Shown piece by piece: positions 47,291 through 60,075 of a stretch of 64,000 nt of DNA. This stretch comes from Nautilus pompilius (lineage: Eukaryota; Mollusca; Cephalopoda; Nautilida; Nautilidae), in assembly GCA_018389105.1 (NCBI GenBank), contig JACATO010000629.1, forward strand, positions 1,054,001-1,118,000, read 5' to 3'. The stretch's first letter is position 1. The number at the start of each line of letters is the position of its first letter. Under the pieces are notes generated by a model. That model worked only from the letters and a program-made list of their open reading frames with translations. It was not told where the DNA came from and searched no databases. Both the position numbers and the translations under genes were made by a program.

Positions 47291-50200
47291 ACCATACCTA
47301 GGTAGCTACTCGCCCTCACCTCCCTCCATCCTCACTCACTCAAGTGAGAAACCTCAAATGTCTGGACATGATTCACCAAGAATAAGCTGCTGATTATGAT
47401 TTTAAAAAATTCAAATTTTTATTAATTAATTAATAGGAAGAAAAAAAACTAGTTTATTCTTCACCATCATATACTACTTCACTTCTTGTCCATAGATATG
47501 GTTTTTGGAATTATTAATAATTATATACACATTATAGATAGAATGGCTGGATGGTTTTTAAACTGTTTCTACACAATGAATCTACCTCAGCCATCCATCT
47601 CATTGAAGTAAACATCATATAAATACTTCATTTTCTTTCCAATCTACTTAAGAGTATTTATTTATTTTTGCACTTATAATCTCTAGTGGTACATGACATG
47701 CTTTTTTTACTTAAAAAAAAATTTGCACACTTCACCATCATCTCTTTTTTCTTTAAAGCACCTGTAAGTTTAGTGCAAGCAATTAGAAAACAATTTTCTT
47801 CAGAACTTGCCGTATGCATTAAATGTCCACATTTTTCCACCCTGAGCTATTCATTTTAAAGCAGATTTCGATAAAACCAATAAAAGGTATAATGTGCGCA
47901 CAAAGCAAATAAAAATAACCAGTAGCTTACATTGTAGAACTTAATGTCTACACTGAATCATTTCTCTGTGCAAAACTTCAGCAGGGGGAGATAAAAAGGT
48001 TTTCTCTTCTTTTTTTTTTTTATCTTGTAAAACTGTTTTGAAATTGAAGTTACCAGAGCTAATATAACCGGCAGATTCTCCTATACAAGACATCAGTGAA
48101 GTCTGCAAATATATTTGAATAACTTAATTTATCATTAACTAATGTGGCATAAGTTCAGAGCTATTAACTGTATCTGTTCAGGAGGTACAATTTTATTATG
48201 TAAATATGAAAAGTGCAGAGTAGCATTTGTATATATGGAAGTTAATCATCAGAATGGATTGCTTTTTATTTTTACTGAAGTGTAAAGTGGTTATCTTAAA
48301 TTTAATAAAGTTCTCCCAGCTTAGCTTATCCATTAAGAAAAGCCAATTACTTGATATGTGAAAAACATTTAATGATTGAAATATCTGCTGCCTTATCAAC
48401 TAGAAAATATAGATGCTTTCCTGTTTTATTTTACATTAGGATCTAATAAGAAGCTGGCTTATCTTTATATCTATAAATGCCACAATTCCCTTAGCTAATC
48501 TTATCAGAAGGGCTTCTATTAGTGTTTCCTCGGTGTCCTTATTGATTTTATTTATCTTATTTTTCTTGACTTCAACTTATATGACCAGAGATTTAGAACC
48601 TCATTTTCCAAGACCTCTCTTTAACATTTTAAGTCACTGGTAGTAGTATTTCTCAAATACCAATTTCAAGTTGTCTGTTCATTGGGCAGAATCCAACTGG
48701 TTTGGATAGAACAAAACATCACTATGCATTATTGTAAAGGTAAGAAAACAAACTAAAAATCATCATGATTCTCTATGCCGAAATGTTTATCAAAATCTCT
48801 GAGACTTATAGGTTAATATTACCATTTTGTCATAATACTTTCATTTTTAAATAGGATGAAGCAGTTATGGCAGAACATTAAGATAGTATGCCTGATCAGT
48901 AAGTACTGACCGTGTTCTAAAAGTTACACTCTGCCCATTTGAATCACACAGTAGTTTTATTTGCTTAATTTTTTTATTGTGTTTAAATCCGTTTGAACTT
49001 TACCATGTGCTTTAGGTTTGCTGTATGATTAGAAATTTTATTTATTGGCATAAAATAATATTCATGGAATATAATAAGAAGAAGATTAAATTTTTCATGA
49101 AAAGGAGACTATAATAACTTTATTGTAGAATTTGGATTTTGATAAATCCTCTAGTAAAATGTACTAGAGTCCAAAAGAATAAATATATTAACGCTAAAAG
49201 TGTGAGAATATGGAAAGATGGTGGCATGTGGTTTCTGTTTACATTGATATAATCGCAAAACAGTTTGCCAGCAAAATGAAGTATGCCTTCTTCACACTGA
49301 TTATAACCACAGCAATATGTAACTTGACCTGAGGCCTTCAATAGCCCCTGTCAATCATCCATTTGTTTTCAGACACGTGACAATTAAACGCAATGAAACA
49401 AGTGATGATCGATAATACACAGCAGTTATCAAGAGCTCAATAACTGTTTAAGAAGGAACATTTTAAAAATGTGTTATTTGCTTCCTTTTTATTTTTAGAT
49501 AAAACTGCCATTCTTTAAGTTCACACATTTAAATTGTTTATAACAAAATTCATTTAAATTAGCAAGAATGTACATAAAAATTGCTTTTTTATTATGGATG
49601 TTAATGGAAAATATGAACTTTCGCTATTGGCAGATGCATATAGAGCAGCTAAAACATGAATGGAGAAGTTTTGAGGTGTCCCCCAGTGATTTTTAAGGGT
49701 TCAGAATGAAATAAGGGAGAACTTAAAAGATACAGCATAGCTATGTTTTTGTTCTTTTCTCTATTTTTGGTGATGTTAAAAAAATGCAGTGTACAGCAGA
49801 ATACCAGCCGCCATCTTACTTTTACAAAATGAGATGAGGCCCCGTATTACACAGAAATTAAACACGTCTATTCATCTTTAATGGTAAAATACTGAGAGGC
49901 AGCTATAGTACAGAAATACTTTATGTATACTAACTTATGGCGAACTATGAGTAGAATAGATTTTGGTTTAATGAGTAAAAAAAAAAAAAAAAGAGTATTA
50001 GACTTGCAATGAGTTTTACAGGAGAATTACAGTTTTTCTCTGGCGTCATTTCAGAAATGAAGGGGGGCTTGTGATGCTGGTAGCTCTGTGAAAATAAGTA
50101 CTGCGATTTACAGCTTCATTTCTTCTTTCTGTAAGGTTTCTCTATGCTCACAGAATCATTCTAATTAATGAAATTGCTATTCTGATACTTTCACTTTGTT

Positions 50201-53200
50201 AAAGTTAGTCTCGGGTGTTAATCTATGATTATTTGTCCGCACCAAATTTATTCTTTAATTGAAGAGAAATTTAGGAGAAATGTGATGTTAGTTCTTTTTT
50301 TCTTTAAATTGATCTAATTTTGCATCACATAGACTGAAGAACTACCTGGATTTCAGTTATTGTTGTAATAAAATTAATAATAGTTTCTAATTTCTTTGTT
50401 TTTTTAAACATTATATTTGTGCCTTATTCTGAAGTCTGCTACATTCATAAACAAAAGGGAAAAAAAAAACACTGACTAAAATTAAAATATGGGTTTCTTA
50501 ACAAACTTATCAACATCCACCATATTCCTATTGGAAGATGGTGTTTTTCAGCTTTAATTAGCAAAAATCAGTTGGTGTGAAATGTCCCCAGACATCATAA
50601 ATTATCAGAGCCAGGTAAACTTTGATAATATTTACTTGTATGTCGTTGCCAGTCAATTTCAAAGATGCTACTGGTAACACACAGTCAGTTCCAAGATTCT
50701 TTTAGAGGGTAACCATTTTTCTAAAATTGAAAGTGACTGCTGAAACACAAACTATCTTTCTGCTTCCTATCCTTTAGCATCATCATTCATTCATTTTTAG
50801 TCTATATTATTATGGAGTATTTTAACATGGTCAAAATTAAAAGTATGCAGCACCAGCCCCATTAACTTAATTGTTAACTTTCTATGAATGTGGAATAATA
50901 AATATAGCTACCTTTGTATAGTAAGTCACAATAGGTATTTACTGCTTTCTTTTGCTGTGTTCAGTTATTAAACTACACATGGATTCTCTCTGCTGAAGCA
51001 GATATTGAAACAGATCGGGTTGGAATTCTTTACTGATGGGTAGAAGGTTCTTATTTTAGAATTGGCAGAATGGGGGACTAGATCCAGTTTAGCTACATTG
51101 GATTCCCTTTGTAGATAGACACTTTTGGAGGTGTCTAGCTAGAAAGACCGAGAAACTGACTGCTACCATTGATTTACCAGGATGTTGCTTTATTGAAAGG
51201 CCATTGCTGATTGGTCAACACTATTTATAGGGAAATATCCAGCACAGCTCTTTTATGGAGCTGACGGATCAGCCGAGTCATCTGTCTTTGCTTACTAGCT
51301 TTGGGCTGATAGATCACCCCCATATCTCCAGAGGGTTAATGTTGCTGTTATGCAACTGGTAAACTTAAATTTGATTGTACAACAACTAACTTTCTCTTTT
51401 CCTCATTAACCTTGATTTTTTAACAACAACATCAACAAAAAAAAAAAAATGGCTTATGGTTCTGGAGATGGAGGGATGGGAAACAGAGGCCAGGTCACAA
51501 AAATTAATAAATATAATAAAGCACATTTATTCTTTCTTAGAAAAAAACACCCCACCTACAATCATAGCTAAACATCCATATGGTTACTTGATCAGTAAGT
51601 TGGTCACTGACATTCACTAAAGTAATTTCTTGTTTTATATAAACATGGCAATCACTTCTGTTGTAGGCTGTGAACTTTTGACCATGAGCTATTAACATTA
51701 AGGCACCATCAGTAATCTCAGCCTGTCTCTTTCTTTCTAGGTTTAACTACTTACTGTCTTACATCTGTGAATTTTCTAAATAATTCTGTTGACCTCAGTA
51801 CTTCAACTCAACAACTAGGTTAATATTTAATCCATCGTAGAACCAGTAATTGGGACTCAACAACAAAAGGAAGAAATTCATCACTTACAGCATATTTATT
51901 TTCATTCGTCAGAGTTAAATAAGTGATTTTGTTTAGATTTTTCTATACCGTCAATCGAGAACTGAAGTCCACTGGTTTAGCGTACATTATGAATAGTAAT
52001 GTACAGAAATTTGACATAAGTAAACAGACAACGAAGTTTGAAAGAAAATGTTTATTTTGGAATCATGCAGAACACAGGGCAAATATGAGTTGGGCTAATT
52101 CTTTGTCTTGCGCCTTTTAAACTGTACATTTAGTCAAAAAGCAGAATAACATTAGTACCTTAAAGACTTCCTGCTGGCTTCATCAACCACCTGTTTATTG
52201 TCTTATTGCTTATATTCTGCCAAAGTTGGAAATGCTGATCCTCACAAGACACAGGATTGGTAATGTTTCCAAGCAGATAACCAGGACACCGTGCTTCCTC
52301 AGCAAGTTTGCCTACCTTGTGTATGAAAATATAAATGCCCATATATGTTTGAAAAGTAATACAAATTTTAATATTGTAAATTCCTTTGAAATTATTTACA
52401 TAGAATGAAGATGAGTTTTTGTAAAACAAATTCTTTTAGTCATAAAGTAAATTAAGTGTTTATTAATAGACCAGTTTGCTTTTAAAATCCAGGTGCAGAA
52501 ACACATTTTTTTTTCATTATTATCTAGCACTCCCTCTGTGTGTGACATGACCCTTGTTTTTTTTGCTATAGCACATTGTGATGTTGCTATCTTTCGTTGG
52601 TATTAAATCAATGACCAGTTCACTTGTTTACTTAGTTCTTTGTCAAGACTATTACAAACCTGCCACTGGCCATGGGATCTCGCTTCTCTACTTAATTAGT
52701 GATTTCAGTGCCCACCTGCACAATTCTTTTGTCGAGTTTATGCGTCGTTGGAAGTGACCAGTGTCTTGTTTGACTTCTCCTCCCCCCCTTATTTATATTT
52801 GTTATGTCTTGGTTGACTGTCGTCTGCGTTTTTTCTTCTTGTCACTTAAAGTTAAGTGCAGTCCATCCACTACTTGATGTTTGACTGGTTTCTGTGAAAG
52901 ATTTGAACAGTTGTTTATTAGCGCAGTGTAGTCTTATTAAACTTAAAGAGTCATATAATAGCATTTCTTGTTTCCAGCATCGTGGCCAGACTTTAAAGAT
53001 TATTACTGGTTGAAACAAAATAGTTTCAGGGTTAGTTTCTGCACCACAACAGAATCCAGACATCGCCCAGTTTCCAGGACTTTTCCATTAATTTAATATT
53101 TCATGCATTGCATGTGATAAACTAAAAATGAAAATGGTGGTATGCTGGTCGAAGATATAAGAGAAGATACTATAGGCATACCGTGTGCTTCTCCTTATTT

Positions 53201-54276
53201 TGTTTTTAAATGCCTATTGACTAAGTAATCTGCATAATCATCAACTTTTTTATGAATAGCATCATCATTTAAAGGGCTAATTTTGAATCAACATTTTTTT
53301 TCTAAATACAAGGAAAAAATAGTTGAAGGAAATGAGTTTGTGAGGGTATGTCGTCGGTACATTGTTCTTTGATGAATCATGATTTGTGGAAACCCGAGTT
53401 TCTCCAGGTAACAGAAATAGAAGAGCCTAATCACGATACTCACCATCCATTGCTCTGTCTTCCTCTTCACTGCAGCAGTCATACAGGAGAAATTTGAGTG
53501 ATGCACTTACATGACAAAGTGCCAAAACTAATATGTTTCTTAAATGGAATTTATTGATCACTGCCATATAAATCAATATGAAGACTTATTTTCAATAGAT
53601 TGTTATTTAATTATTGAAATTAAAGGGTGACCCAGCTGATGTACAATGTAGAAGAATACCAGGAAAACACGACAGACATTTCATCACCTAAGTCCACTGC
53701 GATTGCTATGGGAAAAACAAAACAAAAAAAGGGGGCTAATCCCGTATACTTGGACATATACTTTGGCCTTTTGTGTTCTTAAACTGTTTATATGAGAAGT
53801 GATAGATAATCTGCTGATTTTGTCATTTTGTTATCTTAGAAATATGTAGGAATATTAATGTTAGTTATAGTTTTCAGCAGCACCTGATGGAGGGTATTTT
53901 CTTCCTCGGAGTTTAGAATTTAAAGTTGGCTATAAGCCATTTGAATGACAAAGGGCGTACAACTCTAAGTGATCACAAATCCTGAAATTCCAGTGAGTTT
54001 ATAAGATCCTGTAGAGTTCTGGAAATTTTCCTGTTTCCTCAACCTGAAAGTGGACTTAACTCTGTGCATTGAGTTTTTTCTCATCAGGTTTTAGATTTAA
54101 TGCCACCGAATTATTTACCAAGCATAGTTTTTGACCAATGACTGAACTGTTGTTGTTGCTCTCATTTTCCAAAACACACTTTTGGTATATTCATTAAAAT
54201 TAAATAACTTGTTTTAATCATGAACTGTCATTCTGTTATATTCAGTTATTTTTGCTTTAAAAGTGTGCTTCATATA
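47291..54276. other. AT-rich DNA, no supported gene
   Basis: I found no recognisable element or phase-compatible exon in these 7 kb. Good splice-like signals at 48722-48738 and 51739 lead only to short open stretches (see rejected items). The interval 51.0-51.35 kb is somewhat GC-richer and ends in GAGGGTTAA, which could be one end of a TTAA-type element without a visible partner. Confidence 0.35.
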
Positions 54277-54743
54277 CACCCAACCTCGTCATTCATGAGT
54301 GATCTGTTCCAGAAATGGTCATGAATAGCTCATTTTGCGGATAGCACCATGACCCCCGCATATGTTCCCAAGAATCACTTTTTGGCCCTAAATATTGCAC
54401 TAAAAAGCATGAATAAACAATTACATGCGCTACATAATGCGGGAAAAGCTGAAAACAAAAAAAATATTAGAACAGTACATGTACATATCCTAAGAAATAC
54501 ACAACATAACGTGGTCAGGGAAGTGTAAAAAAATTGAAACGAGATGAGGTGATGCAGATGCTTGCTGAGTCGTGAGGTGGAAGAAAGATGTTGCATGTAC
54601 ACAATACATTTTCTCAAAGAGGGGCGTAAGAGATGCTTCTAGAACGTTCAGAAAGCATCTCTTAACATTGCGAGGGTTGCACTGGTGCCTTGGCTCGACC
54701 TCACGAGTACACAGATTCATTCACAGATAGCAAGATAGGGGTG
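54277..54743. mobile_element. pogo-like non-autonomous DNA element, decayed
   Basis: Flanked by TA. The left end starts CACCCAACCTCGTCATTCAT and the reverse complement of the right end starts CACCCCTATC. The left end continues GAGTGATCTGTTCCAGAAAT, GGTCATGAATAGC and TTGCGGATAGCACCATGAC. This resembles pogo/Tigger ends with CpG positions decayed (CGCGAATA becoming CATGAATA). No transposase remains. The open frames inside on the minus strand are not assigned. Confidence 0.45.
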
Positions 54744-56016
54744 TACTTCATTACCCTGATAATCTTATGAATAAATGTTCAGTGTATTGCTGCATACATT
54801 CATAAAACATTCCAAAATTCATGATTGCTGTTGAAACATTGACCCTGTAAAGAAATAGTTTGGTTTTTATGTTATAATTTTCAGCACATGAAATAGTTAC
54901 GGTTTCATTGTCATTATTATTATTATTATTATATATCACTTTTTCTTTTAATTATACAATTGTTGTTTGTTTACAGAAGCTATATAACATAGCCCTGCCC
55001 TATGTGAACAGGTAATTGAACAGTTATGAACAGTAGGAAACACAGGTTCTCATTTCTTGTTTTAGCATCAGCATAGAAGTACCTGGTGTTACCACATGGT
55101 CTCTGCGATATTATTCAGATGGACAAGCATTCTGCTGACAGTGGATGCTTATTATCAGACTTTCATGCTTGTCTTGCACTGTTGATGATAAGATTGTTCA
55201 TGTTCTTGTCTAATAGTGTTATTGAAAAGTCTCTGAAGCAGGTGAATCAACATCATAGTAAGGTTAATGTTAGATGCTCTAGCATCCTTTGTAGGTAAAT
55301 GGCAACTTTTTTTCTTGTTAGTTTAATAATAATATTAATAATAATAATGATAGATCAGAATAAAATCTGTTATTGTTCTGAAGTTTATCATTTGCGTTAA
55401 ATTATAACCTGCCGCACATTTAGTTCGCTAGTGGAAATCAAATTGCAAGTTGATTTGTTTTCCTACCTGCCTAGTTTTTTTTCCAATTTTGGAAAAAAGT
55501 AAAATACAAATTATTGTTGTTGTTTTTTTTTAGTTTATTTAGAAATGACAGAAGATGTTTTAATTTTTGGACACATTACCATCATTCGAGAATTTTTTTT
55601 ATCATTTCTCTACATGTTGCTGTTATTGCTTCCAAAAGCATCTAGATGTTTTTTTAAAGAGCTGTCTGAATCAGTGCCATTCTGTTTAATATTTGAATGT
55701 TTTATCAGAAAAGATCCAGTAGATTATTTCGCCGGCTTTAAGTTTGTTGCTAACCTCCTCCTCGACTGGCAAGGAGCTTTGTGGCTTCGTCTTTTATAGG
55801 TAGATGCTGTATGATCCTCAATGCCGGATAAGTCTGTATACAAGATTATTTATTACATAGCTGTTTTCATCTATTTCCGCAAAGTATTTATTCATTTGTG
55901 TTTTTTTTTTTTTTTGTTTTTTTTGGGGGGGTCTCTGGTCATTTTAGCCAAAAGTTTCTGATTAAAAAAATCTAATCCTGAAAATTTGCTTAAAGAATAT
56001 ATTAAATACTTCTAGG
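54744..56016. other. Unassigned DNA
   Basis: A good T-rich acceptor near 55528 precedes an 84-codon open frame (55545-55799) with a hydrophobic start (FFLSFLYMLLLLLPK). It has no visible donor and ends in a stop. I do not recognise it. A (TTA)n/(ATA)n stretch is at 54918-54932 and 55326-55346. Confidence 0.35.
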
Positions 56017-56211
56017 GGAATTATCTCCATTCGTGTTGTGTTGGAAGAAAATTCCTTTAATCTAAGCAATGTCTCATGGGAAATTCTGAGCAGATTGGGT
56101 GAGGATATTAGAGGTGTGATAGATGTACAGTTCATTGGCACTAGGTGTTACTACAATCGTCAGGGTTATATATTGTGTGTCTTACCTAACGCACACTTCT
56201 TTCCTGATTGA
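56017..56211 (+). CDS. Unassigned open stretch behind a weak acceptor
   Basis: Following an AG at 56014-56015, 64 codons are open to a TGA at 56209-56211, in the phase (2) used by the LRR exons. They include VVLEENSFNLSNVSWEILSR and RGVIDVQFIGTRCYYNRQGY, then ILCVLPNAHFFPD. The composition looks more protein-like than nearby open frames. There is no Met start, so it would have to be an internal or terminal exon. A GTGAGG at 56096-56101 inside could be a donor. The upstream pyrimidine tract is poor. I recognise no domain; chance or a transposon piece is quite possible. Confidence 0.2.
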   Translation, partial: GIISIRVVLEENSFNLSNVSWEILSRLGEDIRGVIDVQFIGTRCYYNRQGYILCVLPNAHFFPD

Positions 56212-57789
56212 ATGGCCCCAGGCCTTTTTTAATATTTTTGACCATTGTGTGACCAGTTACACTGAAAATTCATTTAACAAATCTCATTTGTGTAGTTGAT
56301 TCAAAATGGCAGAAAGGGGCTTGTTGCTGTTTCAACGGTAGAATTTCTGTCGCGGTTTTGTTTGCATGTTGAGAAATATTCAGACTTGGAAAAAATGAAG
56401 TATCGTTTGATGAATCTCAAGACATAGGGACATGAAGATGAAGATCATGTGTAAGAAAAGATCCTTTGACTTAGTTTTATAATTTAGATGAATTTAGTGG
56501 GAAATTACTTTGAACCATTATTCAGAGATTTGTTTTGTACTGAAATCATTTTTTTCCTTTCCATTTTTAGAAAGTCTACATCATTCATAGAAATAATTTG
56601 CTTTTTTTTATGTATAAATCATAAATAGTGTAACTTTGAATGACTCTACTCAGGATGAGACTGAGTTTTCTGGATTTTTGCGAGCCATTTTTTCTTTCTT
56701 CATTTGTGCATCAACTATCAAGCACGAACAACAACATTTAAGCAGTCTCTGTATTTCTTTACATCACTCAGCATTGCCTGGAGGTACCACATTTTTTCCA
56801 ATAGCTAAATAATTTGTTTGTGAGACTTTCCAGCATCTTGAAGCTTCTGGTATATAAACTGGGCTCTTTCTGCTTTGTTGAGTGTCATGGAATTTATATG
56901 TATAGGTGATACTTTTCAGTTCAGTCATCAAACGTTAGTTGGTGTTTCCACAGATCTTTTTTCCTCCCTTTGTTTACAAAGACGCACTCAAAACTTCAGT
57001 TTACTTAGAGAACACCTCTGGCTATCATAAGACATCAGCCTTATTGCCAGAACCTTCCCCCCCCCCAAGATTTGCTATTCTTCCAGTCTGTTTTCTTCAT
57101 TTGTAATTGTTAGGTACATCTATCGTGGACAAGATTAAATGTATTGAAATGCTCAAACCATTTTAAACAAAAGTTCTTGCAGGTTTCTTTGTCTTAACAA
57201 AAGATTAAATAAATAAAAGCAGTAGATATTAGCACTATAGCAGAGCTGTAGAACTTGTCCAGACGTGCATCAAACTGTCACCTGCTTACTTTGTCAAGCC
57301 CGTATTTCCATTAAAATATTTAAAGCTCTACTACTCAAAATTTAGAGATCGAGACTGGACCCAAACTAAAATTAATAAATGGCCAGACAGTAGTGATAAA
57401 GTACAGATTTTCATTATTTTTGATGAAGAACAGAGGCTAATATAATAGTCTTTTGTAATCTATCAAATACAATTATTGTTTCATAAGTATTGTCGTTATT
57501 TGTTGCTAGGTAAGGGGTTATTTTATATAATGAATAAATCAACCAGTTGTGGATTATAACTTCTACGATGCATACAAAAATCACCTTAACGCAGAGGTAG
57601 TGGGGCCAATAGACTTTTTAAAACTCTTGGCTGAGTGGTGAATGCTAATGTAGTGCCTATCTCTCTGGGGCTGAAGACCAGTCGTAAGAAACAAGTTAAA
57701 AATTGCAATAAGATTAAAATGTTGCTGTAAATCTTTCCCTTTTTAAGATCCAAACGGCAAAAAGGAAACTGCACAACTCTTCTCGATTT

Positions 57790-58107
57790 ATGACTGTTAG
57801 CTGGAAGCCAAGACTTGGATTATTTTGCTGGTTTTTGGTTTTGCATCCAATAGCTGTAGGTGAGCAGTTTTTTTTTATTATTATTATTATTATTAAGGAG
57901 CGAGAATCTGGTGGAATAGCTGAAGAGGATGCTGAAACATGCCTGGGATCTGATATCGCTGTGATAGATAATGATTCTGTTGCAGTTGATAGCGAAAATT
58001 ACCGAATGTATGTGTCTACCAATATGCTGTATACCGACTGCATCCCTTGTCCGGGCATGAGGATCAACGTTTCGAGCTGCTTCTTATTACTTTCTTCTTC
58101 CCTTTGA
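57790..58107 (+). CDS. Unassigned open frame with signal-peptide-like start and acidic, Cys-containing tail
   Basis: The 105-codon frame begins MTVSWKPRLGLFCWFLVLHP, which would pass as a signal peptide (basic start, hydrophobic core, small residues at IAVG). A (TTA)n microsatellite (57876-57895) then adds a run of Ile. After it comes a GC-richer, acidic part (GGIAEEDAETC, DIAVIDNDSVAVDSENYRMY) and a Cys cluster (TDCIPCPG...VSSC). GTGAGC at 57860 and GTATGT at about 58008 could be donors, so one or two exons are possible. An acidic, Cys-bearing region could fit a receptor hinge, but there is no alignable similarity to known LGR hinges. I cannot assign it. Confidence 0.25.
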   Translation: MTVSWKPRLGLFCWFLVLHPIAVGEQFFFIIIIIIKERESGGIAEEDAETCLGSDIAVIDNDSVAVDSENYRMYVSTNMLYTDCIPCPGMRINVSSCFLLLSSSL

Positions 58108-59925
58108 AGCTCAGTCATAAAAGCATCAAATTCAGCTCAATAGCTCAAACTGCCATCTTACTTTCCTCTAAATCTATATATCCTTTTTTTCTTTTTCTTC
58201 CAGTATTCTCCATTCGTACTTTTATCTCTCTCCTATGAAAGCATTTTTAAAAGCTTTCCAGATAAATTCCCCCACCCCACCCCTGAACATCAGAACAAAG
58301 TGATCATCCACTATGTCTTCTTTTAACCTTGCACAGCTGGCTGCCTACATATCATGTCAGGTCAAGATACCATTTGAGGCTTAGTCACTTCTCCGAAAAC
58401 CAACCTCTGCTTGCTTCACACCTCAGCAACACTTGTCTGTCTTCAAGATGTCTATGCTCAATTCTCTCTCTGCTTAAAGATATCTTGCAAATGTAGTTTT
58501 TAGGAAAAAAGAAAATGTTTTCTTAATTATCGATTAATATATCTAACTGCATTTGCACACATCACCTCTAGACCAGACTTATTTAATTTGAACAATGAGA
58601 TGAACTTTTAATCCATTAATTGATTTGTTGTCTTTATGATTCTGTAACATAACTTTCTGGCTCGGATAGTCAGTGATGTATTAGAACTGATAGTTTTATT
58701 TCACACGTTCAGTTACTAAAGCGAAAAGTATTTATGATGGGGTTTTTTTTAAAAAACAGATGTTAACTCGTTAATGTTAGATTTTTCTCTTTCCTGATAT
58801 GGTTATCATTGCAAAAACTACGCAGATTCTAGGGGAGGGTTTCATATATTTAACGTGTCCTTTTAATTTATTCATTTGTTTTGACTGGGTACTTGGTCGG
58901 TAAAAAGGGTTCGAAATATGGGTCAAAATCAGGAAAAAATCTCCACAACACCAGGTCATCTGTTTACTTCAGCAACCACTGTGGTTACAGCAATTAAAAC
59001 TCATTTGTTTCTTTGGCTGATCTTCCCCCTGCTCTCCCACCCTCAATCTACAGCATCTTTGGTCATTGAACATAATTAAGAAGCAAGAACAACCGAGGCT
59101 GAAGCAGAACTGCAATCAGCAGATCCACGTAAACGTGCTTTTACAGAGCGAATTACTGTTAATGGAAAATTCTAGAGGCTGGAAAAGTTGTTTGAACTTG
59201 TCTTCACCTGAGTCAAATATCAACAAGCTGCCTTGAGGGGCTCTGGAGATCAGGGTCCAGATTCTGCCCTGGGAAGGCAGTACCACAATGTGAGCAGAAT
59301 TGTTGGGAGTTGATTAGTGCTGATTGATTTGTTCTGAGACTGGATTGGAATTTCTCCCAAGTAAATAAGGCAGTGGTTCTCACTTTCGAGATAAAGAAAT
59401 CTCAAGAAAGAAGTGAAGATGGCAGTATGTTTGTGGGTTGTGAGAGGCATGTTGGGCTTACTTGTCTGCTTGTTGATGGGGCTATTTAAAATAATAATAA
59501 TAATAATGATAATAAATGGCTAACAACAAATATTTATTTTATTATTATATAACCAATTAATTTTTTGTGAAACGATAAAAACAAATTAGCACTTAACAGG
59601 TCAGTCATGTTTTCTCATTCTGTAAGTCTTTCTAATCTTGGAAAGTTTCCTGTGTCGATGCTGAATTTTCTAAGCAAAAGGCTGAAAACATCTTTGCAAT
59701 TCAAGAGAGAAAAAGAAAAGAACATCATTGATTTGCTGTTGGAATCGGAGGATGTAGGCAACATGAGAGAGAGGGGGGTCTCTTGGTCTGCCATCTGTAT
59801 TCGTGTTTAGCTGATGGTGTGAGAAAGTTGCAACTTCTTTTCAAAAGCAGGGGGAATTTCAGCAGTGCCACAGGGACATGAAGATGATTAAAACCAGCTC
59901 TTCATCCAACATTTGCAAACACCAG
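58108..59925. other. Unassigned DNA
   Basis: Slightly GC-richer patches at 58.26-58.45 and 59.0-59.45 kb may be worn retroposons, but no head, tail or coding domain was recognised. No gene is supported. Confidence 0.35.
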
Positions 59926-59926
59926 C

Positions 59927-59973
<47 letters not shown>
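59926..59973. repeat. (AAT)n microsatellite
   Basis: Perfect trinucleotide repeat of about 16 units. Confidence 0.95.
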
Positions 59974-59974
<1 letters not shown>

Positions 59975-60018
59975 TCTACCTGTGAGCAAAGTTCTGGTGG
60001 TGTAATGCTATGCACAGC

Positions 60019-60075
60019 CAGGACCAGCTCTAGCTAGGGTTATCAGAGCCCTGGGCAAGTTGACTTTCAGCGCCC
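60019..60075. mobile_element. Possible hAT-type terminal fragment
   Basis: CAGGACCAGCTCTAG, GGGTTATCAGAGCCCTGGGC and then AGTT resemble the common hAT end CAGGGCCGGCTCTAGG...GCCCTGGGCAA. The opposite end and an 8-bp duplication were not found, so this is a weak call. Confidence 0.3.

Noticed and set aside
48673-48739. GTAAGA donor at 48739 and AG acceptor bounding IQLVWIEQNITMHYCK
   Set aside because: Short, no LRR spacing and nothing family-like.
51741-51827. Open stretch with LTSVNFLNNSVDLS after an excellent TTTCTTTCTAG acceptor
   Set aside because: Phase 1, no convincing donor and only partial LRR spacing.
55545-55799. 84-codon open frame behind a T-rich acceptor, with a hydrophobic segment
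   Set aside because: No donor and ends in a stop. Hydrophobic composition follows from T-rich DNA, and no family match is visible.
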